A stretch of DNA of 5,908 nt, from contig JBLHKB010000447.1 of the NCBI GenBank assembly GCA_047619315.1, forward strand, positions 1-5,908, given 5' to 3'. Under the pieces are notes generated by a model, which saw only the letters and a program-made list of their open reading frames with translations, had not been told where the DNA came from and made no database searches. Origin of the DNA: JBCCRV01 sp047619315. Its GTDB lineage: Bacteria > Myxococcota_A > Polyangia > Polyangiales > Houyiibacteriaceae. The position numbers were made by a program, and so were the translations under genes. Positions within the stretch are counted from its first letter, which is position 1; each line of letters begins with the position of its first letter. This document shows positions 1 to 5,560 of this stretch, piece by piece.

Positions 1-440
1 AACTGTCCGCCTTCATCCGTTGGGTCGATGTTGCGCCAGAAGACCTCCAGGAGCGCCGCGTAGGTGATTTGTGTTTGGTCGTAGACCACGCGAATGCCTT
101 CGGTATGCCCCGTACTACCCGAAGAGACTTGTCGGTAAGTTGGGTTCGCGACTTCGCCGTCGATGTAGCCGCTCACGACTTCGCTCACGCCACCGAGCTC
201 TTCGAAGGGGCGCTCCATGCACCAGAAACAACCTCCGGCAAAATACGCCACGCTTTGGCCCGCGCTGTCGAAGACGGCGGACGGGTCGTCGTGGGCGGGC
301 GCCGCGGACGGTGGCGTTTCGTCTGCGCTCCCGTTGGGCGATGAGGCGCTGGTCGATGCAGCAGGGGTCGATGGTCCCGAACATGCGAGAACGGGCAGAC
401 CAAGGAGGGCGAGTAGGACAAGTTGTTTGGGCATCGTCAT
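1..440 (-). CDS. msrA: Peptide-methionine (S)-S-oxide reductase MsrA, predicted lipoprotein form (3' end outside window)
   Basis: MsrA reduces the S-epimer of methionine sulfoxide in proteins, repairing oxidative damage. The visible 146 residues contain the family core: AGGCFWCME with nucleophilic Cys71 and a second Cys74, SGYIDG, NPTYRQVSSG, GHTEG with the expected acid Glu114, and the NIDPTDEGGQ segment with Asp139, where the window ends. The C-terminus and any resolving cysteines are therefore unseen. Before the catalytic domain lie about 65 extra residues: a basic start (MTMPKQ), a hydrophobic stretch and PVLAC with Cys20, which reads as a lipobox, then a Ser/Pro/Ala-rich linker. This predicts export and lipid anchoring, so repair would occur in the periplasm or at the outer membrane. 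ATG at 440 is chosen because no in-frame ATG lies between the lipobox and the active site. A second ATG at 434 and a GTG at codon 64, which would give a cytoplasmic enzyme, are alternatives. No clear Shine-Dalgarno is visible. It follows the hydrolase gene by 45 bp, so the two are probably co-transcribed. Confidence 0.93.
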   Translation of the reverse strand, partial: MTMPKQLVLLALLGLPVLACSGPSTPAASTSASSPNGSADETPPSAAPAHDDPSAVFDSAGQSVAYFAGGCFWCMERPFEELGGVSEVVSGYIDGEVANPTYRQVSSGSTGHTEGIRVVYDQTQITYAALLEVFWRNIDPTDEGGQ

Positions 441-485
441 AGGTACGCGTGAACTCAAAGATCATTAGCCTGAGAATGTGAGTCT

Positions 486-1817
486 CTAGGGTGCGTCGTC
501 GCTCCCTGGCCGCCGAAGCTGAAAGCTAGGGTCTTCTGGCTCAAGGTCCAGCTCGAGGTTCGGAAGTATTCGGGTCCCACGCAGCAGTCCCTCGGACAGC
601 GCTGGGAGCGCCGTTTGAGCGTCTGCATCTATATCAGCATCGCCATCGAGCACGTCGCCATCGAGCACGTCGCCATCGAGCACGTCGCCATCGAGCACGC
701 CGCCATCGAGCACGTCGCCATCGAGCACGCCGCCATCGAGCACGCCGCCATCGAGCACGCCGCCATCGAGCACGTCGCCGGCCAACATCTCCAAGACCGG
801 CTCTTCAGCCTGACCAAGAAGAATGGCTGCTCGAAGCTCCGCCGCCGCCGCGCACTCGTCGTCGAGGACCGTTCGACAAACCGCAGCGTCCACCCATTCG
901 TGGAAGAGCGCGTCCATATCACCGCTCATTTGATGGCCGACACCTTCAAAACGCTCGAGATGAACGTCGAAGCCCTTCTCGGCGAGACGCGCAAAGAGCT
1001 CCTCGGTCGGCTCGATGGGAATCGTCGTGTCGGCGCCACCATGTAGCGAACGAATTCTCGGGTAGTCCAGATCCCAACGAGGGTAGGGCGGCTCGAGTGG
1101 GGGCGGGAGCCAGCAAGCCATCGGCAACGCCTCACCGACGACGTCATCGTGGTGGAGCGCAAGTGTAATGGTCATGATGCCCCCTTGGGAGAACCCGGCG
1201 ACGACGGCGCGCCCCCGAATCGGGATCTCGTCGCCCAGTGATCGAAGCATGTCCGCGACGTGGTTGGCGCTTCCAAAGAGCGTCGACGAGAGGCGATCGA
1301 CCAACCCCTGCCCCACGTAGACCGGAAGCCACTCGAAACCGCGCCCGAGGGGATCGGCAGCCTGCGGCACGATGATGCGCACGGGATGCGCAAGATTCAT
1401 GAAAGGACCACCCGGCACGTGTGCGCGGCCGCCACGTCCATGCAGCAGAACGATGGTTGGCAGCTCGTCGTCAAAGTCAGCGCCGCCAAGCACAGCTTCG
1501 ATGTAGACGAGGTCTTCCCACTGACCGTCACGCGCTTTGAAGTTCTCTTGAGGCGGCGGAAGTTCAGGGAGGAGAGGGCCCGAATCGATGGGGCCCACAT
1601 CAACTGGGCCCGCGTCTGCACGACTTCTTTCCTGTTGTGGCGGCCACGTGGGCCCGTCCGTGTGTTGCTCCCCGACAATGTTCGCTGCGAGCTCGTTGAA
1701 CTCTGAGTAGCGGCCAGAGATTCGGAAGCCGTACGCGTAGTAGCCGCCAAAGAGCCCGCCCAAGAAGAGGACCGCCGCGATGATAGGCCAGAGCCCGGCT
1801 TTCTTTCTTGTCGTCAT
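486..1817 (-). CDS. Membrane-anchored alpha/beta hydrolase (carboxylesterase/phospholipase-like) with pentapeptide-repeat tail
   Basis: This is a serine hydrolase of the alpha/beta fold, closest in pattern to the phospholipase/carboxylesterase (Abhydrolase_2) group; the substrate is unknown. In the 443-residue form: a basic N-terminus (MTTRKK), one hydrophobic segment at about 9-30 acting as an uncleaved anchor, and a Pro/Asp/Gly-rich linker to about 90. The catalytic domain follows, with HGRGG (126-130, oxyanion-hole region), GFSQGG with nucleophile Ser210, HGGAD with Asp263 and GVGHQMS with His295, a complete triad. After it come an Ala-rich stretch and nine tandem [D/G]VLDG pentapeptides (348-392), then an acidic tail. 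The catalytic domain is thus probably periplasmic. ATG 1817 is preferred because AGGGTGG lies 8 nt upstream; the frame stays open to a TTG at 1862, with a GTG at 1829. It precedes msrA by 45 bp on the same strand. The repeated tail is unusual for the family and looks like recent DNA-level expansion. Confidence 0.88.
   Translation of the reverse strand: MTTRKKAGLWPIIAAVLFLGGLFGGYYAYGFRISGRYSEFNELAANIVGEQHTDGPTWPPQQERSRADAGPVDVGPIDSGPLLPELPPPQENFKARDGQWEDLVYIEAVLGGADFDDELPTIVLLHGRGGRAHVPGGPFMNLAHPVRIIVPQAADPLGRGFEWLPVYVGQGLVDRLSSTLFGSANHVADMLRSLGDEIPIRGRAVVAGFSQGGIMTITLALHHDDVVGEALPMACWLPPPLEPPYPRWDLDYPRIRSLHGGADTTIPIEPTEELFARLAEKGFDVHLERFEGVGHQMSGDMDALFHEWVDAAVCRTVLDDECAAAAELRAAILLGQAEEPVLEMLAGDVLDGGVLDGGVLDGGVLDGDVLDGGVLDGDVLDGDVLDGDVLDGDADIDADAQTALPALSEGLLRGTRILPNLELDLEPEDPSFQLRRPGSDDAP
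644..778. repeat. Nine-unit 15-bp tandem repeat inside the hydrolase gene
   Basis: Nine contiguous copies of catcgagcacgYcgc start at 644, 659, 674, 689, 704, 719, 734, 749 and 764. They are identical except at one position, which is T in copies 1, 2, 3, 5 and 9 and C in copies 4, 6, 7 and 8 (counted on the plus strand). On the coding (minus) strand each copy encodes one [D/G]VLDG unit, T giving Asp (GAC) and C giving Gly (GGC). Because 15 is a multiple of three, gain or loss of copies keeps the reading frame. No frame of the unit contains a stop codon, which explains spurious overlapping ORFs on both strands here. Confidence 0.97.
1576..1620. repeat. Degenerate 15-bp periodic repeat in the hydrolase linker
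   Basis: GGGCCC occurs at 1576, 1591 and 1606, exactly 15 bp apart, each followed by a diverged 9-bp remainder. On the minus strand this encodes three five-residue units of the form D-x-G-P-x (DAGPV, DVGPI, DSGPL) in the linker between the membrane anchor and the catalytic domain. It has the same period as the C-terminal array but a different and much more diverged sequence. Such Asp/Gly/Pro linkers are, as far as I know, common in exported proteins of some Myxococcota. Confidence 0.75.
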
Positions 1818-1825
1818 CTGCTCTG

Positions 1826-1832
1826 CCACCCT
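1826..1832 (-). promoter_or_regulatory. Probable ribosome binding site of the hydrolase
   Basis: On the minus strand AGGGTGG ends 8 nt before ATG 1817. It is the best Shine-Dalgarno-like sequence in the window. It supports ATG 1817 over the in-frame GTG 1829 and TTG 1862, neither of which has such a site at a suitable distance. Confidence 0.45.
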
Positions 1833-1863
1833 AGAGACGTTCGACGCTCCTGTCTTGACCAAA

Positions 1864-1884
1864 GTTCACTTCGATAAAGTGCAC
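1864..1884. promoter_or_regulatory. Imperfect inverted repeat in the divergent hydrolase/MFS spacer (candidate operator)
   Basis: Arms GTTCACTT (1864-1871) and AAGTGCAC (1877-1884) pair at 7 of 8 positions across a 5-bp spacer (CGATA). It lies between the divergently transcribed hydrolase and MFS genes, where a dimeric regulator could control both. A TTGACC resembling a -35 element sits just upstream on the plus strand (1855-1860), but no -10 at proper spacing was found. No regulator gene is adjacent, so the function is inferred only from symmetry and position. Confidence 0.35.
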
Positions 1885-1977
1885 CGCTACGCTCACTGAC
1901 ATGGATTGGGTCTGCGAGGCCAACCACGAAGATCAGCTCTTGCACAAGACGGCTCGGTCGGGCAGATCGGCCAGCCC

Positions 1978-3267
1978 GTGCTGCGCCGCCCAAACTTCCC
2001 CTTCACTCCAAGTCGCTTTCCGTTCTTCTACGGCTGGTGGATTCTCGGCGTGGCCACGCTTGGCGTCATCGCCAGCATCCCGGGTCAGACGGTGGGCGTT
2101 AGCGTCTTTAACGACTCGCTTATCGAAGCCACAGGGCTGTCGCGCCTCAGCGTAGCGAATGCCTACCTTGGTGGGACCGTCGCCAGCGGCCTCTTGCTGC
2201 CTTGGGGGGGCACGCTCCTCGATCGCTTGGGGGCTAGACGTACGGGCATCGCTGCCTGCCTCGGTCTCGCCATCACCCTCGTGGCGCTCTCCAACGTGGA
2301 CCGCCTTGCCGGTGAAGGAGCGAACTGGGTCGTGTACTTTGTCCTTCTGGCCGGGCTCTTCTTCTGCTTGCGCTTTTGTGGTCAAGGCATGCTCACCATG
2401 ACGAGCCGGACCATGCTGGGCCGTTGGTTCGAGCGTCGTCGAGGCATCGCCGCCGGCGTTAGTGGACTCTTCGCCGGCTACAGCTTTGGTATCGCGCCGC
2501 AGTTCTTGAACTTATGGGTCGAAGCCGAAACCTGGCGCACGGCCTGGCAACAGATGGCGCTCATCGTCGGCCTCGGTATGGGCACTGTCGTCTTTCTCTT
2601 CTTTCGTGACGACCCCGAGTCGTGCGGCCTCCGCATGGATGGTCGTGACGCTCCGAAGGACACCGATACGCCGGAACCCGTCGAGGAGAACAAGACGCGT
2701 GCGGAGGCGACGAAGACGCTGGCATTTTGGGTCGTGACCCTCGCGCTGACGTTTCAAGCGCTTATCATCACTGGGTTTACGTTTCATATCGTCGACCTCG
2801 GCGCGAAGGCTGGCCTCACGCGACAGGAGGCCGTCGCTGTGTTCTTCCCCATCGCGGTCATCTCGACGGCGACGGGGCTCATCGGAGGCTACCTGGCGGA
2901 CCGGCTGCGTGTGCGCACGTTGGTCCTCGTCATGATGTGCGCTCAAGCCCTGGGCATCTTCTCCGCGATCAGTCTGCAGCAGAATGATCCCGGCCTTATC
3001 CTCGGTCTGGGCGTCAGCGGTGGGCTCTTCGGTCCGCTCGCGACAGTGTCCTTTCCGCGTTTCTTCGGGCGACTTCACTTGGGCGCCATCGCTGGCATTG
3101 AAATGATGTTCGTGGTCGTCGGAAGTGCTATCGGACCAAGCCTCTTTGCAAGCTCGGAGCGCTTATATGGCGGTTACGGGCCTGCTCTGTGGATTTCCCT
3201 CGCGATGCCAGTCATCGCGAGCGCAGCCGCGTTCATGCTTCGTGAAGCGCCGCCACGTCGGCTCTAG
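1978..3267 (+). CDS. Major facilitator superfamily transporter (OFA/monocarboxylate-like)
   Basis: A 12-helix inner-membrane secondary transporter; the substrate cannot be read from sequence. In the 429-residue form the first helix starts at FYGWW (about 17-21). The loop 2-3 signature is GGTLLDRLGARR (about 77-88) and its second-half counterpart is GGYLADRLRVR (about 303-313), the expected pair of MFS motif A copies. GRWFERRRGIAAG (148-160), DDPESCGL before a charged central loop (about 211-247), TLAFW at the start of the second half and FFGRLHLGAIAG (about 362-373) resemble bacterial relatives of the oxalate/formate and monocarboxylate transporters. The frame is open from a TTG at 1906. GTG 1978 is preferred because codons between them are poor (CGA, AGA, TCA, CTT) compared with the rest, and because it leaves a normal short N-terminus. 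Neither start has a clear Shine-Dalgarno. It is divergent from the hydrolase gene and stands alone as a plus-strand unit, with no enzyme gene beside it to hint at the substrate. Confidence 0.88.
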   Translation: MLRRPNFPFTPSRFPFFYGWWILGVATLGVIASIPGQTVGVSVFNDSLIEATGLSRLSVANAYLGGTVASGLLLPWGGTLLDRLGARRTGIAACLGLAITLVALSNVDRLAGEGANWVVYFVLLAGLFFCLRFCGQGMLTMTSRTMLGRWFERRRGIAAGVSGLFAGYSFGIAPQFLNLWVEAETWRTAWQQMALIVGLGMGTVVFLFFRDDPESCGLRMDGRDAPKDTDTPEPVEENKTRAEATKTLAFWVVTLALTFQALIITGFTFHIVDLGAKAGLTRQEAVAVFFPIAVISTATGLIGGYLADRLRVRTLVLVMMCAQALGIFSAISLQQNDPGLILGLGVSGGLFGPLATVSFPRFFGRLHLGAIAGIEMMFVVVGSAIGPSLFASSERLYGGYGPALWISLAMPVIASAAAFMLREAPPRRL

Positions 3268-3303
3268 CGTTCTGCTGACTCGTTTTCCCGTTCGCTAGCT
3301 GAA

Positions 3304-3510
3304 TTAACGCGACCAATCGGTTGGGCGCTCGGAATCGAGAGCCGCTCTGCGGGGACCTTCATCCTCACTGGTCTCTTCCCAGCGCCGAAATGCCTCGGCG
3401 ATCGCATCGGATGTGACAGGCCAGGTGCGATCCGTGCATCGATGAGCGGCGGCAGCGGCGCTATAGCACCGTATCGTGGGGCTTCCTCGGTGATTCTCTT
3501 GCTGTGCCAT
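3304..3510 (-). CDS. Doubtful small hypothetical protein (68 aa)
   Basis: I do not recognise this protein. It starts with ATG and ends with TAA, is 68 residues long, and contains two cysteines (C15, C25) flanking an Ala-rich stretch, then a possible amphipathic helix (SDAIAEAFRRWEE) and a charged tail ending in TDWSR. No signal peptide or membrane segment is seen. In its favour, it fills the gap in a sensible orientation, converging on the MFS gene (36 bp away) and diverging from the phosphatase gene (94 bp away), and its composition is plausible for a soluble protein. Against it, there is no Shine-Dalgarno before the ATG and third-position GC is lower than in the neighbouring genes. It may be a chance ORF. 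Confidence 0.27.
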   Translation of the reverse strand: MAQQENHRGSPTIRCYSAAAAAHRCTDRTWPVTSDAIAEAFRRWEETSEDEGPRRAALDSERPTDWSR

Positions 3511-3590
3511 GTGCTAAATCAAACGGATGCGCGGCGGATTTCTTCAGGGCTGATGCAAAGAAAGCGAAGCAGAGAGGTCTCGATCCGCAG

Positions 3591-3596
3591 TATGAT
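3591..3596 (+). promoter_or_regulatory. Candidate -10 element of the PP2C gene
   Basis: TATGAT matches the sigma-70 -10 consensus at five of six positions and ends 8 bp before ATG 3605. Transcription starting about 7 nt downstream would begin at or next to the start codon, giving a leaderless or nearly leaderless mRNA, which would fit the lack of a Shine-Dalgarno. No convincing -35 or extended -10 is present, so this is weak. Confidence 0.25.
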
Positions 3597-3604
3597 TCCC
3601 ACGC

Positions 3605-4750
3605 ATGAAAGACCCTTTGCTCCGCGTCGTCACAGCAGGTGACACACACATCGGCCGACGCGACCACAATGAAGACGCGATTTTGTTGCGCCGAGAGCTT
3701 GGGCTTTTTGTCCTTGCTGATGGCGCTGGCGGTGCGAGCGCAGGCAACGTCGCGAGTTCGCTCGCGACGTCGACCATCGCCCACGAGATCGAGCAAATGC
3801 CGACGACGCGCGGTTTCGGCACACTGGGGCTGCCTCTAGGAGCCCGCCGTCTTTCTGCCGCCGTGCAATCTGCAAACGCGCAGATCGTGCACCTCGCACG
3901 TAGCTCCGATCGGTTTCAAGGCATGGGCACCACCGTCGTCGCGGCGCTCGTTGAGCATGATGTTGGCATCATGCATCTGGCGCACGTCGGTGACTCACGA
4001 TGCTACCGCCTTCGCGGTGGACACGTAGAGCTCCTGACGCAGGACCATTCCCTGGCCAACGATGTCCTGGAGCTTGCTCCGGAGATCGGCGAAGAACGTT
4101 CGCGCTCGCTTCCAAGTCGAGTCATCACCCGCGCCCTCGGCATGTCGGCGCGCGTTCGCGTCAGCATGCAGACTCTCGCGATCGTGCCGGGCGACCGCTA
4201 CCTGCTTTGTAGCGATGGTCTCACGGACGAGCTGGACGAAGAACAGATCGCTGACGCCTTGCGGCAGTCGGTGCGGCCGCCAGCGCTCGTCAAGCTCCTC
4301 TTAGACATCGCCGATGCGGCGAACGCGCGCGACAACACGGCGGTCATTGTCTTCGACATTCACGCCATCGCCGATGTGGACTGGCCCACCCCACCTCTGC
4401 GGGCCCGTCCTACAAAAAACACGGAAGTCTCAGACCCTGAGATTCTCATCATCGAAGACCACGACTGGGAGCAGAGCGTCGTGGTCGAAGGCAAGCCCCT
4501 GGACGATGACGATGAGCCGCCAACGATGGAGATCCCGATACCTGCCGAGGTTGAGATCAAGGTGCTCCCCGAAGGAAGCGGCAACAAGAAGGGCCTCGAA
4601 GCCGTACAGATGCTCATGAGGGAGATCCCCAGCGGGACTCGCCCGGGCGCAGAGCGCGACCCCACCATGCGCTTTCGACGAAAATGTCCTTCTTGTAGCT
4701 CTCTCTACGACGGCAAGAAGAACGCCTGCCCGAACTGCTGGAAAGACTAG
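3605..4750 (+). CDS. PP2C-type (PPM) serine/threonine phosphatase with acidic linker and C-terminal zinc ribbon
   Basis: A metal-dependent protein phosphatase that would reverse Ser/Thr kinase signalling. Residues 1-252 form a complete catalytic domain: RRDHNED (18-24), LADGAGG with metal ligand Asp39, GMGTT (106-110), HVGDSRCYRLRGG (127-139), LTQDHSL, ITRALG (174-179), LCSDGLTDEL with Asp204, and ARDNTAVIVF with Asp243. All expected metal-binding aspartates are present, so it should be active. There is no signal peptide or membrane segment, so it is cytoplasmic. Residues about 255-356 form an acidic, probably disordered linker, including DDDDEPPTMEIP. The tail KCPSC-x10-CPNC (Cys361, 364, 375, 378) is a zinc ribbon, less usual on this family. 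ATG 3605 gives a normal N-terminus a few residues before the first motif; no Shine-Dalgarno is seen. No kinase gene is adjacent. The downstream SRPBCC gene is 118 bp away on the same strand and may or may not be co-transcribed. Substrates are unknown. Confidence 0.94.
   Translation: MKDPLLRVVTAGDTHIGRRDHNEDAILLRRELGLFVLADGAGGASAGNVASSLATSTIAHEIEQMPTTRGFGTLGLPLGARRLSAAVQSANAQIVHLARSSDRFQGMGTTVVAALVEHDVGIMHLAHVGDSRCYRLRGGHVELLTQDHSLANDVLELAPEIGEERSRSLPSRVITRALGMSARVRVSMQTLAIVPGDRYLLCSDGLTDELDEEQIADALRQSVRPPALVKLLLDIADAANARDNTAVIVFDIHAIADVDWPTPPLRARPTKNTEVSDPEILIIEDHDWEQSVVVEGKPLDDDDEPPTMEIPIPAEVEIKVLPEGSGNKKGLEAVQMLMREIPSGTRPGAERDPTMRFRRKCPSCSSLYDGKKNACPNCWKD
3747..3770. repeat. Perfect 10-bp inverted repeat with TTCG loop inside the PP2C gene
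   Basis: Arms ACGTCGCGAG (3747-3756) and CTCGCGACGT (3761-3770) are exact reverse complements around TTCG. In mRNA this would be a stable hairpin about 140 nt into the coding region. It encodes part of the segment following the DGAGG metal-binding motif, so codon constraints alone may account for it. There is no following T-tract, so it is not an intrinsic terminator. Confidence 0.85.
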
Positions 4751-4868
4751 GCTCTGAGCGCATCAAAGCCACGCCCTGGCGCCGAGTCGCTGGAGCTGAC
4801 ATCGTCGCTGCGTGCCACGATTCCGCTCGATAACTGAAGCAAAGCGCCCCAACGACGTCCAACGGACG

Positions 4869-5516
4869 ATGCGATCACTTCTCGCCACTTTGCTCTTCCT
4901 CGGCGCCGCTCATTTCGGCGTAGGAGAGGTTAGTGCTCAGGGCAATATGAGGAGGCCGCTGACCAGCAGCGAAGAGACACTACTTGAAGGTGGACGAATC
5001 GTCGTTCGTTCGACGACTGAACGCCGCGGACCCCTGCGCTTGTTTGGCGGCACGAGTTATATCGTCGTCGACATGAGCGTCCGTGATGCGTGGGCCTCGA
5101 TCACCGACGACTCGAGTCAGTACCGCCACATGTTGCCTCAGGTTCACTCGGCGACGCAGGTGTCGCGGGACGGCAACGCCGAGCGTCTGATTCGCTTCAC
5201 CCACGAAGTTGGCCCAGTGAGCGCTGAATATTCACTTCGCTTTCAGTACAACGCGGGGACCAAGACTGTCATGTTTCGTCTAGATTCTTCGCGCCCGCAC
5301 GATATCCGCGCCGCGTGGGGTTTCTTCCGGCTCCGTTCACACGGCAACGGCAAGACGCTCGTTAGCTTCGGTGCGATGGTCGACGTAGGCAGCGGGCTAA
5401 TCTCTGGCGCGCTCCAGACTCGACTCCACGAATGGGTCCTCAAGATTCCCTGGACGTTCAAACGTCACGCCGAAGGCGCAGGACGTGTTCGACTCGCCCG
5501 TCGCCGCGGACAGTAG
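4869..5516 (+). CDS. Secreted SRPBCC/START-like (polyketide cyclase/dehydrase-type) protein
   Basis: A 215-residue exported protein that probably has an SRPBCC (START-like) ligand-binding fold; its ligand or reaction is unknown. Residues 1-23 are a Sec signal peptide: MRS, a hydrophobic core (LLATLLFLGAAHFGVG) and VSA before Gln24, a good signal peptidase I site. The mature part shows the family rhythm: MSVRDAWASITDDSSQYRHMLPQV resembles the conserved helix region where a substrate-cavity protein reads V-W..L.D...Y..F.P.V. Later RFTHEVGPVSAEYSLRF, FRLDSSRPHDIRAAWGFFRL and VSFGAMVDVGSGLISGAL follow the beta-strand and final-helix pattern. The frame is open from a GTG at 4812, but ATG 4869 puts the signal peptide at the N-terminus and the intervening codons are poor, so the shorter form is chosen. 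No clear Shine-Dalgarno. It follows the phosphatase by 118 bp and converges on iscA, with stops 44 bp apart. The C-terminus is Arg-rich. Confidence 0.75.
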   Translation: MRSLLATLLFLGAAHFGVGEVSAQGNMRRPLTSSEETLLEGGRIVVRSTTERRGPLRLFGGTSYIVVDMSVRDAWASITDDSSQYRHMLPQVHSATQVSRDGNAERLIRFTHEVGPVSAEYSLRFQYNAGTKTVMFRLDSSRPHDIRAAWGFFRLRSHGNGKTLVSFGAMVDVGSGLISGALQTRLHEWVLKIPWTFKRHAEGAGRVRLARRRGQ

Positions 5517-5560
5517 CTGGACCCGAAAGCGGCTCCGTGCTCGACGGTCGCGCGCTCAGC

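Larger units (their letters stand above)
3268..3604. other. Intergenic region between the MFS transporter and PP2C genes
   Basis: This 337-bp stretch holds no gene I can assign with confidence. It contains one doubtful small minus-strand ORF (3304-3510), a weak 6-bp inverted repeat around the MFS stop codon (3264-3269 with 3293-3298, no T-tract) and a -10-like TATGAT at 3591-3596 just before the phosphatase start. Nothing resembling a tRNA, riboswitch or strong intrinsic terminator was seen. Confidence 0.6.

Noticed and set aside
115..465. 116-residue minus-strand ORF overlapping msrA
   Set aside because: Arg-rich shadow frame; the msrA frame carries the conserved active site and lipobox.
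644..778. CRISPR array
   Set aside because: The units are directly contiguous 15-mers with no unique spacers, and the period is in frame with a coding gene.
615..1046. 143-residue plus-strand ORF with an AIEHV repeat, and a 97-residue minus-strand ORF (629-922) with a CSMAA repeat
   Set aside because: Both are other-frame readings of the 15-bp array, whose unit has no stop in any frame; the hydrolase frame has the full catalytic triad, an anchor and family motifs.
1512..3078. Long minus-strand ORFs opposite the MFS gene (for example 2512-3078, 188 aa, and 1933-2385, 150 aa)
   Set aside because: Highly charged, motif-free translations typical of the antisense of a GC-rich membrane-protein gene; the plus-strand MFS frame is clearly coding.
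3264..3298. Intrinsic terminator after the MFS gene (CTAGCG and CGCTAG arms)
   Set aside because: Only 6 bp of pairing with a loop of about 23 nt, overlapping the stop codon and not followed by a T-tract.
3442..3642. 66-residue plus-strand ORF overlapping the phosphatase start
   Set aside because: No recognisable features, no ribosome binding site, and it overlaps the well-supported PP2C N-terminus in another frame.
5517..5560. Bidirectional terminator between the convergent SRPBCC and iscA genes
   Set aside because: No convincing hairpin with a T-tract was found in the 44-bp gap.
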